DNA from: Paragordius varius
Taxonomy: Eukaryota; Nematomorpha
Direction of reading: 5' to 3'
DNA: 64,000 nt
NCBI GenBank assembly: GCA_964247055.1
Contig: OZ176053.1
Location: 3,162,001 to 3,226,000 of the forward strand
Below the pieces are notes generated by a model that was given only the letters and a program-made list of their open reading frames with translations, searched no databases and was not told the origin of the DNA. The translations under genes and the position numbers were made by a program. Within the stretch, counting starts at the first letter, position 1. Each line of letters starts with the position of its first letter. Below are positions 1 to 10,955 of the stretch, piece by piece.

Positions 1-274
1 AATAATTTAGTTCTATTACGTTAATATATAAATAGTCTATTCCGTGCGTAATATTAATTAGGGTTGAAAAAAACGTTAATATTTTCTGGAAATTTTGGAT
101 CATAAATAATTTATAAAGTTTCTTAAATAGATTTAAGATATATTTGAATATACCTTTCAAACGTTCACTCAAGAACTTAATTATTAATTCGATTTTATAT
201 TTGATTTATAAATAAAATTGCATCTTATATTACTTTATAAAATTTTTATATGTGCGTGTGTGTCTGTTTTTTAG

Positions 275-532
275 TTAAAATCGGTGGCCCATCTGCCTTG
301 GAAACCATTCATGTACAAAGCCTTCAATACCTTCATTGATGATTTATTTGCTTTTATAATTACAATGCCTACCACTCATAGATTAGCTTGCTTCAGAGAT
401 GATTTAGTATTTTTGTGTTATCTTTACCAACGATGGCTATACCCAGTTGATAAAAATCGAATGGATGAAACTGCCACAACTTTTGAAGAGACTGACTATA
501 ATATTACTTCAAAAAATAAAAAGATTGATTAG
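275..532 (+). CDS. CLPTM1L: CLPTM1L homologue, last exon (partial)
   Basis: This is the terminal exon of a multi-pass ER/Golgi membrane protein of the CLPTM1 family; CLPTM1L is known as a lipid scramblase. A pyrimidine-rich acceptor ends at 274 and the reading frame opens directly with LKSVAHLPW, the family's conserved C-terminal block. It continues with YKAFNTFIDD, FAFIITMP, HRLACFRDD and YLYQRWLYPVDK, which I recognise as CLPTM1L rather than CLPTM1 (the latter has RIGCLRDD and RWIYRVDP). The stop is at 530-532, giving 85 residues ending KNKKID. A poly(A) signal AATAAA lies at 586-591. The rest of the gene is left of the window, and positions 1-274 are its last intron. Confidence 0.88.
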   Translation, partial: LKSVAHLPWKPFMYKAFNTFIDDLFAFIITMPTTHRLACFRDDLVFLCYLYQRWLYPVDKNRMDETATTFEETDYNITSKNKKID

Positions 533-585
533 TATTGATTGATAATTTTCTATATTTATTTGTGTTTGATTAAATGAAACGTATA

Positions 586-591
586 AATAAA
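586..591 (+). terminator. poly(A) signal of CLPTM1L homologue
   Basis: AATAAA lies 54 nt after the stop codon and just before a palindromic MITE. The spacing fits cleavage-polyadenylation. No transcript evidence is available from the sequence alone. Confidence 0.45.
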
Positions 592-630
592 TGCATTTGT
601 TAGAAATATAAAAAAATGTTAAATAATGTA

Positions 631-810
631 CAGTATGTAAGTATACATTTCTAGAAAGTTATTAATTATTGCTAATTTTTTATTACAGCAAAGGGTAGTA
701 TTATTGGCTAATAGTTATTTTTTTCACTTTTCCAATAATACTGCCCTTTGTTGTATATGCTATTTAGTAATAATTAATAACTTTCTAGCAAAGTATATTT
801 ACTTATACTG
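631..810. mobile_element. palindromic MITE, Tc1/mariner type
   Basis: A 180-bp element begins CAGTATGTAAGTATAC and ends GTATATTTACTTATACTG, flanked on both sides by TA. The two arms are complementary over most of their length, including CTAGAAAGTTATTAATTA against TAATTAATAACTTTCTAG, and an inner pair GCAAAGGGTAGTATTATTGG / CCAATAATACTGCCCTTTG. The whole element could fold into one hairpin. CAGT termini with a TA duplication are typical of Tc1/mariner-derived MITEs. It carries no coding capacity. Confidence 0.75.
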
Positions 811-1040
811 TAAATCTCAAAAAATGCTGTGATTATAAATGTATCAAAAAGTTCATATATCACGTATAAATGACCAATCTGTTACGCATGAGCATAAAAA
901 AGAACATATTTGTGTAAAAAACACTTCATTTAATACGTCAGATGTCTAAATTTATTATATCACAATGGTGTGGTACCCTTTAAAAAATACACACATGTAT
1001 CGCATTAAATTTTTACTAACTACTATTTTGTCAGCCATTC

Positions 1041-3463
1041 TTAGCACGTAATGGAAGAAAATTTTATTGAACAACAAATTATTGTACGTATTTCCTCTTT
1101 GAGTTTGAGGAAATAGTTTTTAAATACGTTCCTAACATTCTTATCCAATAAAATGTTGATGTAAACACCCAACAAAGGGTTAAGATGTTTTATAAAATGT
1201 ACTGTAATTTGTCTATCAAATTGTTCTTGTTCCAAATAATTAATCCAAAAGTATTGATTCTTAAGCACATAAATGATGAAAGGCATGTTGAAAAAGAATA
1301 AAAGTAGGCTTTGAACCATAATGAGAATTGCGGCTTGGTTTGTGATAAAAGTTCTATTCCTTGTAGAAGACAGCGCTGAAGTCATGGGATGATCATTTTT
1401 TTCGTTTTCCGGATGCATCATTACACGTTGTGCCTTTAAAGGAGATAATAAATACAATATAGCGGTTTATTGGAAAATATTAATTTAAATTTTGTCAAAA
1501 TATAAAAATAAGTTGAACCCCATTTGGTTTTTTTTGCAAATAAAAACAGTTTTAAATGCCTACAAAAATCTGAAACATTATGATATGGATTTTAGGCAGT
1601 TTAAAATAGGTTTCAATTATCTCGATCGGTCCATAAGAGGTTAATATGACAAAATCTAAAATAAGTATTGTAATAAAGATTAACACCAGATTTATAATTG
1701 TTATTATTTATGCAAGATCTAAAACTATAAGGCTTCAAAATTAAATTCCCCCTAATTGCAGGGAGGCTTTGTTATAACAATTCACCTAATATCTCTAAAC
1801 TTGTTTTTTAGACTTTTCAAGTGGTTAGTAAAAATTTCAATTTTAATATTTCCTAATTTATATACTTTTTAAACTACTGTATATTATAAAACTGAATTTG
1901 GTTATTCCCGTTGTAACCGTGGCTGTGACCGCTTTCCATATGTTTTAAACCATGTTATTCAAATACTTATTTTTATGTATTTTTTTCAGACAAAAATATA
2001 CTAAAAAAATAGCTAACAATAATTATTTTTGGGAATTGGATAACATTTTCCTTTTTTACCTAAAAACTTTCATTGATTGTTGTATGACCGTAGATGGCTT
2101 GAGTTAGATCAGTATGTGTTCATGACTAAAACAAAAAAACCCAAACTTATGTGTTTTAATATTATATTATACTTACTGTATGAATAAGCAAATATATATC
2201 AAAGTATTTTTTGCTAGAAAATTATATTTGCAGATTCGGATTTATTTAAATTTAACATTAATTATTTTAAAATTTATATAAAATTACCCTTGTATAATAG
2301 ATATTGGGTTGATGTTGAGGATGAGAAAAATTTTGGACATTTTTTGGTGGTAAATCCGATGTTCTAACATATTTGTCCCCAGTGTCCTTTGTCGCTAATG
2401 GAGATTGGAAAAGTACAGCTGTTTGCTGTAGAACCCACCCAAGTATACCCCCATTTAAATGGTTTGAAGGGTCAATGTTGTCAGAATACATTGTTTTAGG
2501 CGTAAGTTGTGGTTTAATTTGTGTTTTAGTGTTTGTAAATGTTTGTTCCGTTATATAAACCCTAGTTATATCACTGCTTTTGGTAGCATGAGTCGATATT
2601 TTGTTCACACAACAGCATGTCGGTTGATAGTTTGGGCAACATTTACCCAAAATATTGGATGTCCAACCCTGTTTTACCCAATTACGGACGAAAACATTGT
2701 TGCTGGTTGGTAGAGGTGATATAATATTTTTACAACGTCTACCATTATATAACAAGACTAGGATGTTTGTCCAGATGGAAATAAGGACGGGTATTAAATA
2801 CATGAGTACACATGTAATTCGATCATAATGTGCATAAAAATTTTTGTGATTCTCCTTAGTCATATAAATGGGTTGGCCAAACACAATTTTTTCCTCGATC
2901 CAAAACGAATTATACCTTGCTAAGGTGTAGATTAAGTTAAAAACTGTTATAGCCACGCACGTTTTTATCATTTTGCTCCGCGTAAATAGCTCCTTATAAT
3001 AATACGGTTTATATACCGCTATGAATCGATCAATTGATATAATAGCGGTAAACCAATTGACATTGGCGGCACATAATTCAACAAACACAGGTTGTATTTG
3101 ACAAATGTAGATTAAGTAAATTTTGGATTCTATCGCTTGATAAAAGATGATGTAAAAAACGAAGGGCCAACACAAAAAATTGAGCATAACTAACAAATCA
3201 CATGCCGAAATAAAGTATATGTAAATGTAGAAATGGGGTCTCCGCACAAGCTTTGAGGTGCTAACGAGATAAGCGACATTACCAAACAAACCACACCATG
3301 TGAAAATGGATGTTAAATAATAGGTAAGGACAACTTCCGTCATAGATGTCCGGAATTTCCCATTGTTAAGCAGGGTGCCACGATTTAACATCCCCACCCC
3401 TTCTTGCAGTTCCTGGGAAAAGTACAATAAAACAGTGGTAGTAGAATTCATTATATAGTTCAT
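1041..3463 (-). CDS. rhodopsin-like GPCR, peptide-receptor type, two exons
   Basis: A class A G-protein-coupled receptor of about 522 residues. Exon 1 is 3463-2288, the intron 2287-1434 (854 bp, phase 0), and exon 2 is 1433-1041. Exon 1 encodes TM1 with GLFGN, TM2 with ACDLL, TM3 ending in SIDRFIAVYKP (the DRY-equivalent is DRF), TM4 and TM5. Exon 2 encodes TM6 (ILIMVQSLLLFFFNMPFII), TM7 and the helix-8-like DKNVRNVFKNYF. The third intracellular loop is long, and the splice site falls inside it. The NPxxY motif is degenerate, read as NPLLGVY. The donor (AGG|GTAATT) and acceptor (TTTAAAG|GCACAA) are clear. The ligand is unknown; FMRFamide-like or other neuropeptides are guesses from overall look only. 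The start ATG is the first in frame; an upstream exon cannot be excluded. Confidence 0.82.
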
Positions 3464-6403
3464 TTTTATGAAGTTTTATTATAAAATTTGGTTTTTAATT
3501 TGTCATATAAATGTTCAGGGGGTGATAAAGACGGTTTATAGATTTTTGTTTTCTTTCTTAATAGACTTCATTTTATCGGAAAAGTCAGTCCCATTTGTTT
3601 CGTAGTAATCAAAATAATTTTAAGAAAGGGGATCCTATGCATACCTTAGCACTACATATGAAGAAGCCCTTCTCTTCGTTGTTTAAATCCTACATATATG
3701 TTTTTTACCTACCCTAATAAATAATTTAAGATTTTAATTAATTGCCTTATTTTTTTAACTTAAAAATTTACTATCATATGTGTTTATCAATATTATACAG
3801 GTATGTTTGGATATCGTTTTTGAAAATGGGGTGTTATTTATGACGAACATGTTAATTATTTTTAGACACATTTATTGGAAAATTTTCAAAATATATTATG
3901 TCAAGAAAATAATGATAGATGTGTTACATATGATAATTCTTAAAATGTAACTTTATAAAATTACTAATCTTACTATTAAACCAGACTCGGTTAGCAATGT
4001 TAATTGAAAAATCTCCCCACTCATTCAAAATTAATTTGTGGCAAAATTTAAAACTTTTGTAAAACAGATAATCGATAATTAAAGAATTTGAACCATATAT
4101 CACCATTACTATACATATTAATTTTATAAATATATCAAACATCTACAATTATTTGACCGACCGTATAAAATAAATTAAGTCTCAATCAAACTTTGTTCCA
4201 ATTCTAAGGCTATGAATAAAGAATAACTATTAAATTATAAAAATGAGAATATACCGAATAAACATGGAACCATGTATCTATCATTGATGGAAGATTGGAC
4301 AAAAGTAGAAATAAAAACGGTAGATTAGTAATCGTGTTAAAATAAACCATAACTTATATAAGAAAGTCTAGGGTCAAAAAACTTAAATTTTCCGAATCAA
4401 ATTTTTTTCTGTAAGATAAAACAAATATAATTGGTAAAAAACGCAATTTTTATAGTTTCAAAAATTTAATAACATTTAGAGTTGCGTACTAAAACTATTA
4501 TATTTTACCGGTTCAAGAGAATATATAAGGGACTTTTATTACTGACCAAACAACATGACTTAAAAAAACAATTTTTCTGGATGAAAAAAAAAAGATTTGT
4601 CAAAATATATTCTTCAAAAAAAGTTCAAATTTAGTATACTTATACTTATAACCCTTTATTAGAAATAATTAGTTTGTTTATTTTAATTTTCTATATTTTT
4701 CAACAAATTCAAAGGTACATATAGGGATATTTCTTATGTAATTACCACAAAAGGCATGATCATTGATATATAAATAGATCAGAACATTGTAGATTTACGT
4801 GATCATTTTACATCTTTAATTATTGAAATATTATTTTATTATTGGGTTTCAAGGATCTTTTGAACTTTTAACAAAGATAAACTTTGTCTATTTCATTTAC
4901 ATCATTAAAATGGCAATTTATCATCATTTAATTTTATTTTAAGGTACTCAAATTTATGGGAAAAGCTTATAATAAAACAATGATGAAAAAGAAAATTTTA
5001 TATTAAGGTACACTGATTTAATAAACTTCCATAGGAGGATGCCATATTTCTATTTTTATTTCGAAACCTGAAGAATATTAATATATGGTGTTTAAAAAGT
5101 AAACTCTCATAATAATACTTTTGACAAGTTCTATTTATAAACCTCTACGTACACTCTTGAGATTAATAGATTTTAATTATATATTTTCAATCGTTCTATT
5201 AACATCAAGTTGATCCTTAATACTTTTGGCACAATGTTTAAAGTACTGTAGTTTATACACCATGACCGAAATCATTCTAATTGAATGAGAAACGCTCGGA
5301 AACCGATTCTATTTTTTCGGAAAAACATCCGAAGAATTAGTATTGTGGCGATTTCTATACAAAATCCTTAAAAACTTTTTATAAACAACAAAAGAGTGGC
5401 AAAACTTTTAATTAGCAACCACTTATAAAGAAAATTTTGTTTTGTGAAATCTTAAGTATTATAATAAAAATACACCCTTAGATTGGCTATAGGAGTGACG
5501 ATTATAATATTTGGTTTTGACAATATTTCTAAATGTTTATATCATCATTAAGTATTATTTCCAATCTTGTAAAAACGCAGCTATATATGGTGGCTATGTT
5601 ATTGGTTTGGTGAATATACTTTTTGATAGTTATTGATTCATCATTTACATTTTTACAAAAAGTCAACCAAATTATAAAGCAAATGAACTTTAAATTTTGA
5701 GATGATACATATGCAGCATCATCGAATTATATAGAATAGGTGTTTTTATAATATCAATGTTTTTATACCGTTTCCACTATACTTCGAAATACCATAAAAC
5801 TATTTCACCAAAATTTTGCCATAAATTAAATTTTTAAGTTAAATATCCATTTTTCAGAGAACATTTTTTTATGTCAACCTTTAGAATAAAATTTTTTATA
5901 ACGCAATATTCACCCTATCGCCTTTATTATTATATAACTGTCCATTTTGGACGAGTCTAAAAATGTTAGACTTTCGGAGCCCACAATCTAAAATTTTATA
6001 AAAATATTATTTTGCTTTTTGTGTTTTTGCAAGGGAGCATTAAGCTTCATCAAAAAAAATTTATTTAACAGAATGTAAATCATTTTCTGATATGGGCTAG
6101 TTAATATAAAAGTGGTTATAACTTTCTTATATTACTCTTAAGGCTCACCAAAGCAAATGGGAATCTCGATCCATTTATCTATCATAAATATTTTATGAGA
6201 TTTATGGACACTGTAAGAATGATACTTAAACGGATTCTAATGGAAAAGCACTAATAAAATAACTTCCAATACATATCAAAACACTATTTTGGAAGATGTC
6301 AATATTTATTGTTATCATTAGTTGCAAAAGAACCGGTATTGATTACATATACACATATATAAATTATAATTAGATAGATTGATAGAAAACTGACGGATTA
6401 TTA
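3464..6403. other. gene-free stretch
   Basis: About 2.9 kb upstream of the GPCR, very AT-rich. It contains a few open frames of about 70 codons or less (for example 3924-4142 minus) with no recognisable motif. A short splice-bounded frame at about 3645-3692 (minus, reading NEEKGFFICSAK) has good-looking acceptor and donor but no identity. I see no repeats with clear ends here. Confidence 0.5.
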
Positions 6404-6644
6404 TTATATCGATGGGATTGGGTTATCATCCTCATTAACAAAAGATGGAAAAGTGAAAAATATTAATGCCGCCAAAGCCACTATAATGAAGAAAAATAAA
6501 ATTTTTCTTGGGTGAAGTAACATAGCTGGTGGTACATTTCTTTCATCTGTTTGATGTGATGTGGTTCCATGATGTTGGAAAGAATGTAATTTTGTTGGCT
6601 CAAAATTCAACTGTTTTGTGATGTCACTTTGCAATCTCGATGTC
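6404..6644 (-). CDS. possible terminal exon of a tail-anchored membrane protein
   Basis: An open frame follows an acceptor-like ATGTAG ending at 6645 and runs to a stop at 6404. It encodes a polar segment (SDITKQLNFEPTKLHSF) followed by one hydrophobic helix (ILFFFIIVALAALIFFTF) and a 15-residue acidic tail (FVNEDDNPIPSI). The frame has no ATG at its 5' end, so it would have to be a downstream exon. No upstream exon was found and no family was recognised. A spurious ORF is possible. Confidence 0.3.
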
Positions 6645-6767
6645 CTACATTATATATTACGTATAATATTTATATACAGTGTAATTACATTGCTTATGTT
6701 TTATATAATAGCATTTATAGTAAAAAGTATTAATATTGGTTTTAGGGTGTTTATTTTTATTTTAAAC

Positions 6768-8496
6768 CAGACCTTCTTAAACATTTGTAATTCCCGACCC
6801 CATTTATGAGAGCGAGTTTCTTAACGACCCAAACAATTCGAAGTCTTAAAAATTTTGTTGTTAATAATTATCAGGATTATTTCGGTTTTAAGAGATTGAC
6901 AAAAATATATCTACATTTATATATTTCTATAACATCTTCCGTCTCAGATGGAAAAAGCGCTGAGTTAAATTAATTGCCTTTATAGGGCAGATATTTGGAA
7001 TCATCTTTGATACCATCGTCTCATGGGTTTTCGAAAAAATACCTCTTATATGATGGCGTATTTTTAGGGCATAAAGGCCCCAAATTAACGGCTAATAAAA
7101 AAACGCCTAATTTTTTTTTACCTAGTTACGGATAATATATCAAGCTTTAATGAGCTCACATGGCTTCATAATTCTTCTGTAAATTAGCTCCAAGGAAATT
7201 CTATATAGTCGCAGTTTTTGGCGGGTAGCTCCTAACCCAGATTAGGTATAAAAAAGTGTTGGTTAAAATTTTTGCCCTCATATGGGAAACATCTGGAATT
7301 ATCAAATCCATCTAACCAGGGGCGAAACAAAAACGCTCAATTAAATTTTTTGCCTTAATTCGGGTAATACCTGAAATCATGATTGATTCCATATGCTCTC
7401 GTGGTGCCCCAAAACCAAAAAGTCATTCTATGGTGCCGCATTTTTCAGGGCTAGGCCTAATTAAGGGGTAATTTAATAAAATCGCTCTACTCAAATTTTT
7501 GCCTTTTTATGGGTATTTCAAGCCCTTATTGAACTCATATGGCCTGATAAGTTTTTCAAAATTTGCCTCCAAAGTCACGCTGTATCGATATGGTGGTGCA
7601 GTTGTAGACGGGTAACCCCCTACTAGGTGGCCAATATAGACGTTCCATAAAAATTTTTGCTTTTATAGAATTCCTGGAATCATAATTGAATTCAGATGTT
7701 CTTAATGGTTTTTGGAAGAATGGCTTCAAAACTAAATAATAGTTCAATGATAGCGCATTTTTAGGGCGTGAAGGACCTAAACGGCTAATTTAAAAAAAAC
7801 CGCTAGACTCAAACTTTTGCCTTTTACGGGTAATATTTCAAGTACCTATTGAGCTCATATGGCCTGATAAATTTTCTGAAATTTAGCCCCAAAGGCACCC
7901 TATTAACATATGACGGGGCAGTTTTTAGCGGGTATCTTCTTACCCATCTGCCAATATAAAAAACGCCCAACTAAAATATTTGCCTTTTAAGAGGGAATAC
8001 CTGAAATCCTTATTTCAAAAAATTATTTTTGTGGACTTGGCTTTTTCAAATAAAGTGGCATTTTACGGGGAAGTAGGGTGGGTAAAAAGAGGGCCTAAAT
8101 TAAAAAAACGAGCCAACTATGTTCGGCGCAACTGAAAATAAGTAAAAAAGAATTATATTTGAAATCGAATCACCACGTTTTCAGGAAAATTGTCTCAAAA
8201 AAACGATTTTTGTGGACTTCTGTTTTCAAAAACCCGTTTTTTAAAAGGGATGGGCCCGAACTGGGGGCCTAATTCAAAAAAAGAGCGAAGCTATTGTCGG
8301 GGCATTCATTAATGAATATATTTTTTCGACATTTGGATTTGAATAAGTCTACCGGTTTTCGGGGACCAGATCACAAAGCCGCATTTTCCATTTTTATAAA
8401 TATATAGATTTTACAATTTAAAAAACATTTTTTGTTAAATTATATTTTATCACTCGCGATCCCATAATTTTGCTACGCGACCCATAGTTTAAGAAG
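6768..8496. mobile_element. hAT-like repeat carrying a nested Helitron
   Basis: The outer ends are weak inverted repeats (CTTCTTAAAC at left about 6773, its complement GTTTAAGAAG ending at 8496), flanked by the same octamer TTTTAAAC at 6760-6767 and 8497-8504, which is the target-duplication size of hAT elements. Both ends also share a GACCC motif near the tips. Most of the interior (about 6930-8408) is a Helitron of the family described at 53474-54052. The left TIR has a few extra bases, so the boundary is approximate. Confidence 0.5.
6930..8408 (-). mobile_element. non-autonomous Helitron, 3' end truncated
   Basis: In minus orientation the 5' end is at 8408 and reads TCTATATATTTATAAAAATG, matching the end of the 579-bp copy at 53474. 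The body is a series of diverged subrepeats of roughly 250-300 bp. Each has a TTTTTGCCTTTTACGGGTAA-type segment, a CTCATATGG segment and a GGGCAGTTTTTAGCGGGTA segment. The hairpin-CTAG 3' end is not seen. No Rep/helicase frame is present. The order of subrepeats resembles that at 50394-51843. Confidence 0.6.
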
Positions 8497-8504
8497 TTTT
8501 AAAC

Positions 8505-9050
8505 CAATAGAATTGCCCTTTAATGTAAATTATAGCCGGTAGTATTAAATAAAAAAACTAGCATGTAAAAAACTCACACTGTTAAATAAATTATACAACA
8601 ATTTCCTAAACTGGCTAATGTTGATTTTAGAAATGTATTTTTTATTATTGTTATGAATATCATTTGATTTCTGGTTTAAACGGAATCGACCATAAGCTCA
8701 CTGTCTAATAAGATTTTCTGTTTATTATATGTTATAGACTTTATGAAAAAATAAACTTTTGAATGTATATATTTTACTATGAACAAGATGTGTAATAGTT
8801 TTTTAAAAATAATGGGTCACCTCTAAATAAAGCAATTATGATAAAATTAGTTTTAGCAGTTATTACTAAATTATAGATAATGAAATAATATTTTATAAAA
8901 AAAATTTAAATTTCTTTAGAATTAATTAGATTATATATTAACCACAATTTTTCCTCATATCAATAATTAGATAAAATAAAAAATTTTAGAGCTTTGGGGA
9001 AATGGTTCCTAATATTCTCAATTTATTCGAATTCGACTGCTATGTTTCCA
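8505..9050. other. gene-free stretch
   Basis: AT-rich spacer between the hAT-like repeat and the LINE fossil. I see no open frame of note and no repeat with definable ends. Confidence 0.5.
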
Positions 9051-9059
9051 CAACATGGA

Positions 9060-10020
9060 GTAACTGATCCTTGCATAGATAGAGAATATGGGATTACGTC
9101 AGGGCTGCGTCTTATCACCTATTTTGTTTAATGCATATCTCGATTGAATAATAATAAACATACCCGATTCATTTGGCGTTCAGGTTGGAGATTCTGATCT
9201 AACTTCTATTCACTATGCAGACGATACAGTTATCTTCGCAGACAACCTGAAATCATTGACTCTCATACTACATTTTGTAGATGAGTGTCAAAAATATGAC
9301 CTACGGATCAATCTTTCAAAAACAATGATAATATAAATTAACCCAAAGTTGCAAATGCTTCAATAATTGTTAACAGGAATTTTATTGAAACAGTCAAAAG
9401 TTACACATATCTCGGGAGCTTAATAAGTGGTGATAATAATTGTACTCCTGAGATAAAATGAAGGATAGCTATAACCAAAACGGCCGCAAATAATTATAAC
9501 AAAATTTGAGCATCCCATGATGTCAGCTTAAAAACGAAAATTCTACTTACAAATGCAATCTTTTTTCTAACTTTTCTCTACAGATATGAAGGTTAGACTT
9601 TAAAAAAATCCGACACACGGACAATTAACTCCTTTGAAATATGGATGTGAAAAAATCTTACAAATAAAATGAACGGTACAAAATAACTCACAATGCAATT
9701 TTGAATAAAATCAACCCCGACATGTCATTGTTTGGAATGTCCATCCGTACCAAACTATCCTACTTTGGCCACATTATAATCCAATTCACTGGAAAACCTT
9801 GATGTTGGGTAAAGTTAGTGATACACGTAAAAGGGGCCGAAAAAGGATAAGGTGGATGGACAATATTTAACAACAAACCCACGCAAGCTTGGCAACTCAA
9901 CATTAAAACTAAAAATCGCAATTTATGGAGAGTTTTATTAACAATATTGCAAAAAGTCGAACTCGACTGTAGCAAGACACACACGCAATTGGAACCGGAA
10001 CTGGCCGGATACCTAAGAAT
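9060..10020 (+). mobile_element. LINE fossil, RT and 3' region, RTE-like
   Basis: A 5'-truncated non-LTR retrotransposon. At about 9085 it reads GLRQGCVLSPILFNAYL, followed by SIHYADDTVIFADN (the YADD catalytic box) and NLSKTM. Next come VKSYTYLGSLISGDNNC and IKxRIAITKTAANNYNKI, and a C-terminal part with LSYFGHII, RKRG and WRVLL. These are the standard order of the RT palm, thumb and C-terminal connector in RTE-like elements. Several stops and frame changes interrupt it (for example after NAYL and after NLSKTM), so it is dead. The endonuclease half is missing. Clade placement rests on motif resemblance only. Confidence 0.7.
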
Positions 10021-10473
10021 TTAAGATCATAACCAGAGTTCATAAAATTTTGGAACTAGAACCGATTCCCCCTAAAATCTGACGTACCGCGGCTTTTAAG
10101 TGTTTCCAGTCCCAAGCCATTGATATTGTCAAGAATAACATTCAAAAACTCATTTGACAATATATATATATGGCATTTAAAAGCAATTAAAAGATCATAA
10201 TAGTTTTAAACTGCACCTATTCTTATAGTTATTGTTAAAAATAAATTAAACGTCACTTAAAAAATATTTATAGGCTAATGTGTCATTTAAAAACTTCACA
10301 TTAAATTATAATAAAAATCTAAACTTGAAAACTTTTATAGCCAAAAATGTTTTATTGAAATTTTAAAGATCAGTATTGTTTTACCTATTAAGCTTAAAAT
10401 ATAAAAAAATTGCATCTCCTCAAAATATCAGTTTTTTTTAAAATATTTTATATAATTCGAAAGAGTTTTAGGT

Positions 10474-10906
10474 TTACTTTATTTCGTATCTGGATGGCAA
10501 CGTGTATTCATCCTGAGATTTAACTTCAAATTTTGTTTTTAAGTGTGGCGATACATATTCAAAATCTTCAAATTCTTTTAGTGGCCTTCTTCTTAACTGT
10601 TCACCACTAACGTTAAACAAAAAACACAACCTAAGGAAATGATCCATTGGCTGAGCTTCTTTTATTGGTGAGCTTCTATATTGATCGGGTTGTTCAGCAT
10701 AACTATCCTCATTAATTGAAAATTCTGGGTTTTTATTATATCCAAGAATTTTAAGCAATTTATTTTCATAAAACGTGCGAGTTGACGCTAAAATAATAAA
10801 GAAATATATTTCTACCCACAATAGGTCCAACCTGAATGCCGTGTTCAATTAATTTTTCACGTAAAGCGTCATCTGAAAGTGTACGGATACTTTCTTGAAT
10901 TTCCAT
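10474..10906 (-). CDS. LEM-domain protein, two exons with a 28-nt intron
   Basis: The predicted protein has 134 residues. Exon 1 is 10906-10816, the intron 10815-10788 (28 nt, GTAGAAA...TTTTAG, phase 1), and exon 2 is 10787-10474. The joined N-terminus contains LSDDALREKLIEHGIQVGPI followed by STRTFYENKLLKILG, a full LEM domain at about residues 8-46; the family binds BAF at the inner nuclear membrane. Only removal of the 28-nt intron gives the expected GPIVASTR join. The rest (about 88 residues) is polar with no transmembrane helix, unlike emerin, LAP2 or MAN1, so it may be nucleoplasmic or extended by exons not recognised. It is transcribed divergently from EXOSC7. Confidence 0.8.
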
Positions 10907-10955
10907 GCCGAATGCCAATAAATTGAAAATTTTTTAATGAATGAATTAAAATTTC
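10907..10955. promoter_or_regulatory. 49-bp divergent promoter region (LEM / EXOSC7)
   Basis: The start codons of the LEM protein (minus, ATG 10906-10904) and EXOSC7 (plus, ATG 10956) are separated by 49 bp. Both promoters and both 5' leaders must overlap here or extend into the coding regions. The spacer is AT-rich and shows no obvious TATA box. Confidence 0.6.

Noticed and set aside
2373-2713. Plus-strand frames opposite the GPCR
   Set aside because: Antisense shadows of the receptor coding sequence; no motifs.
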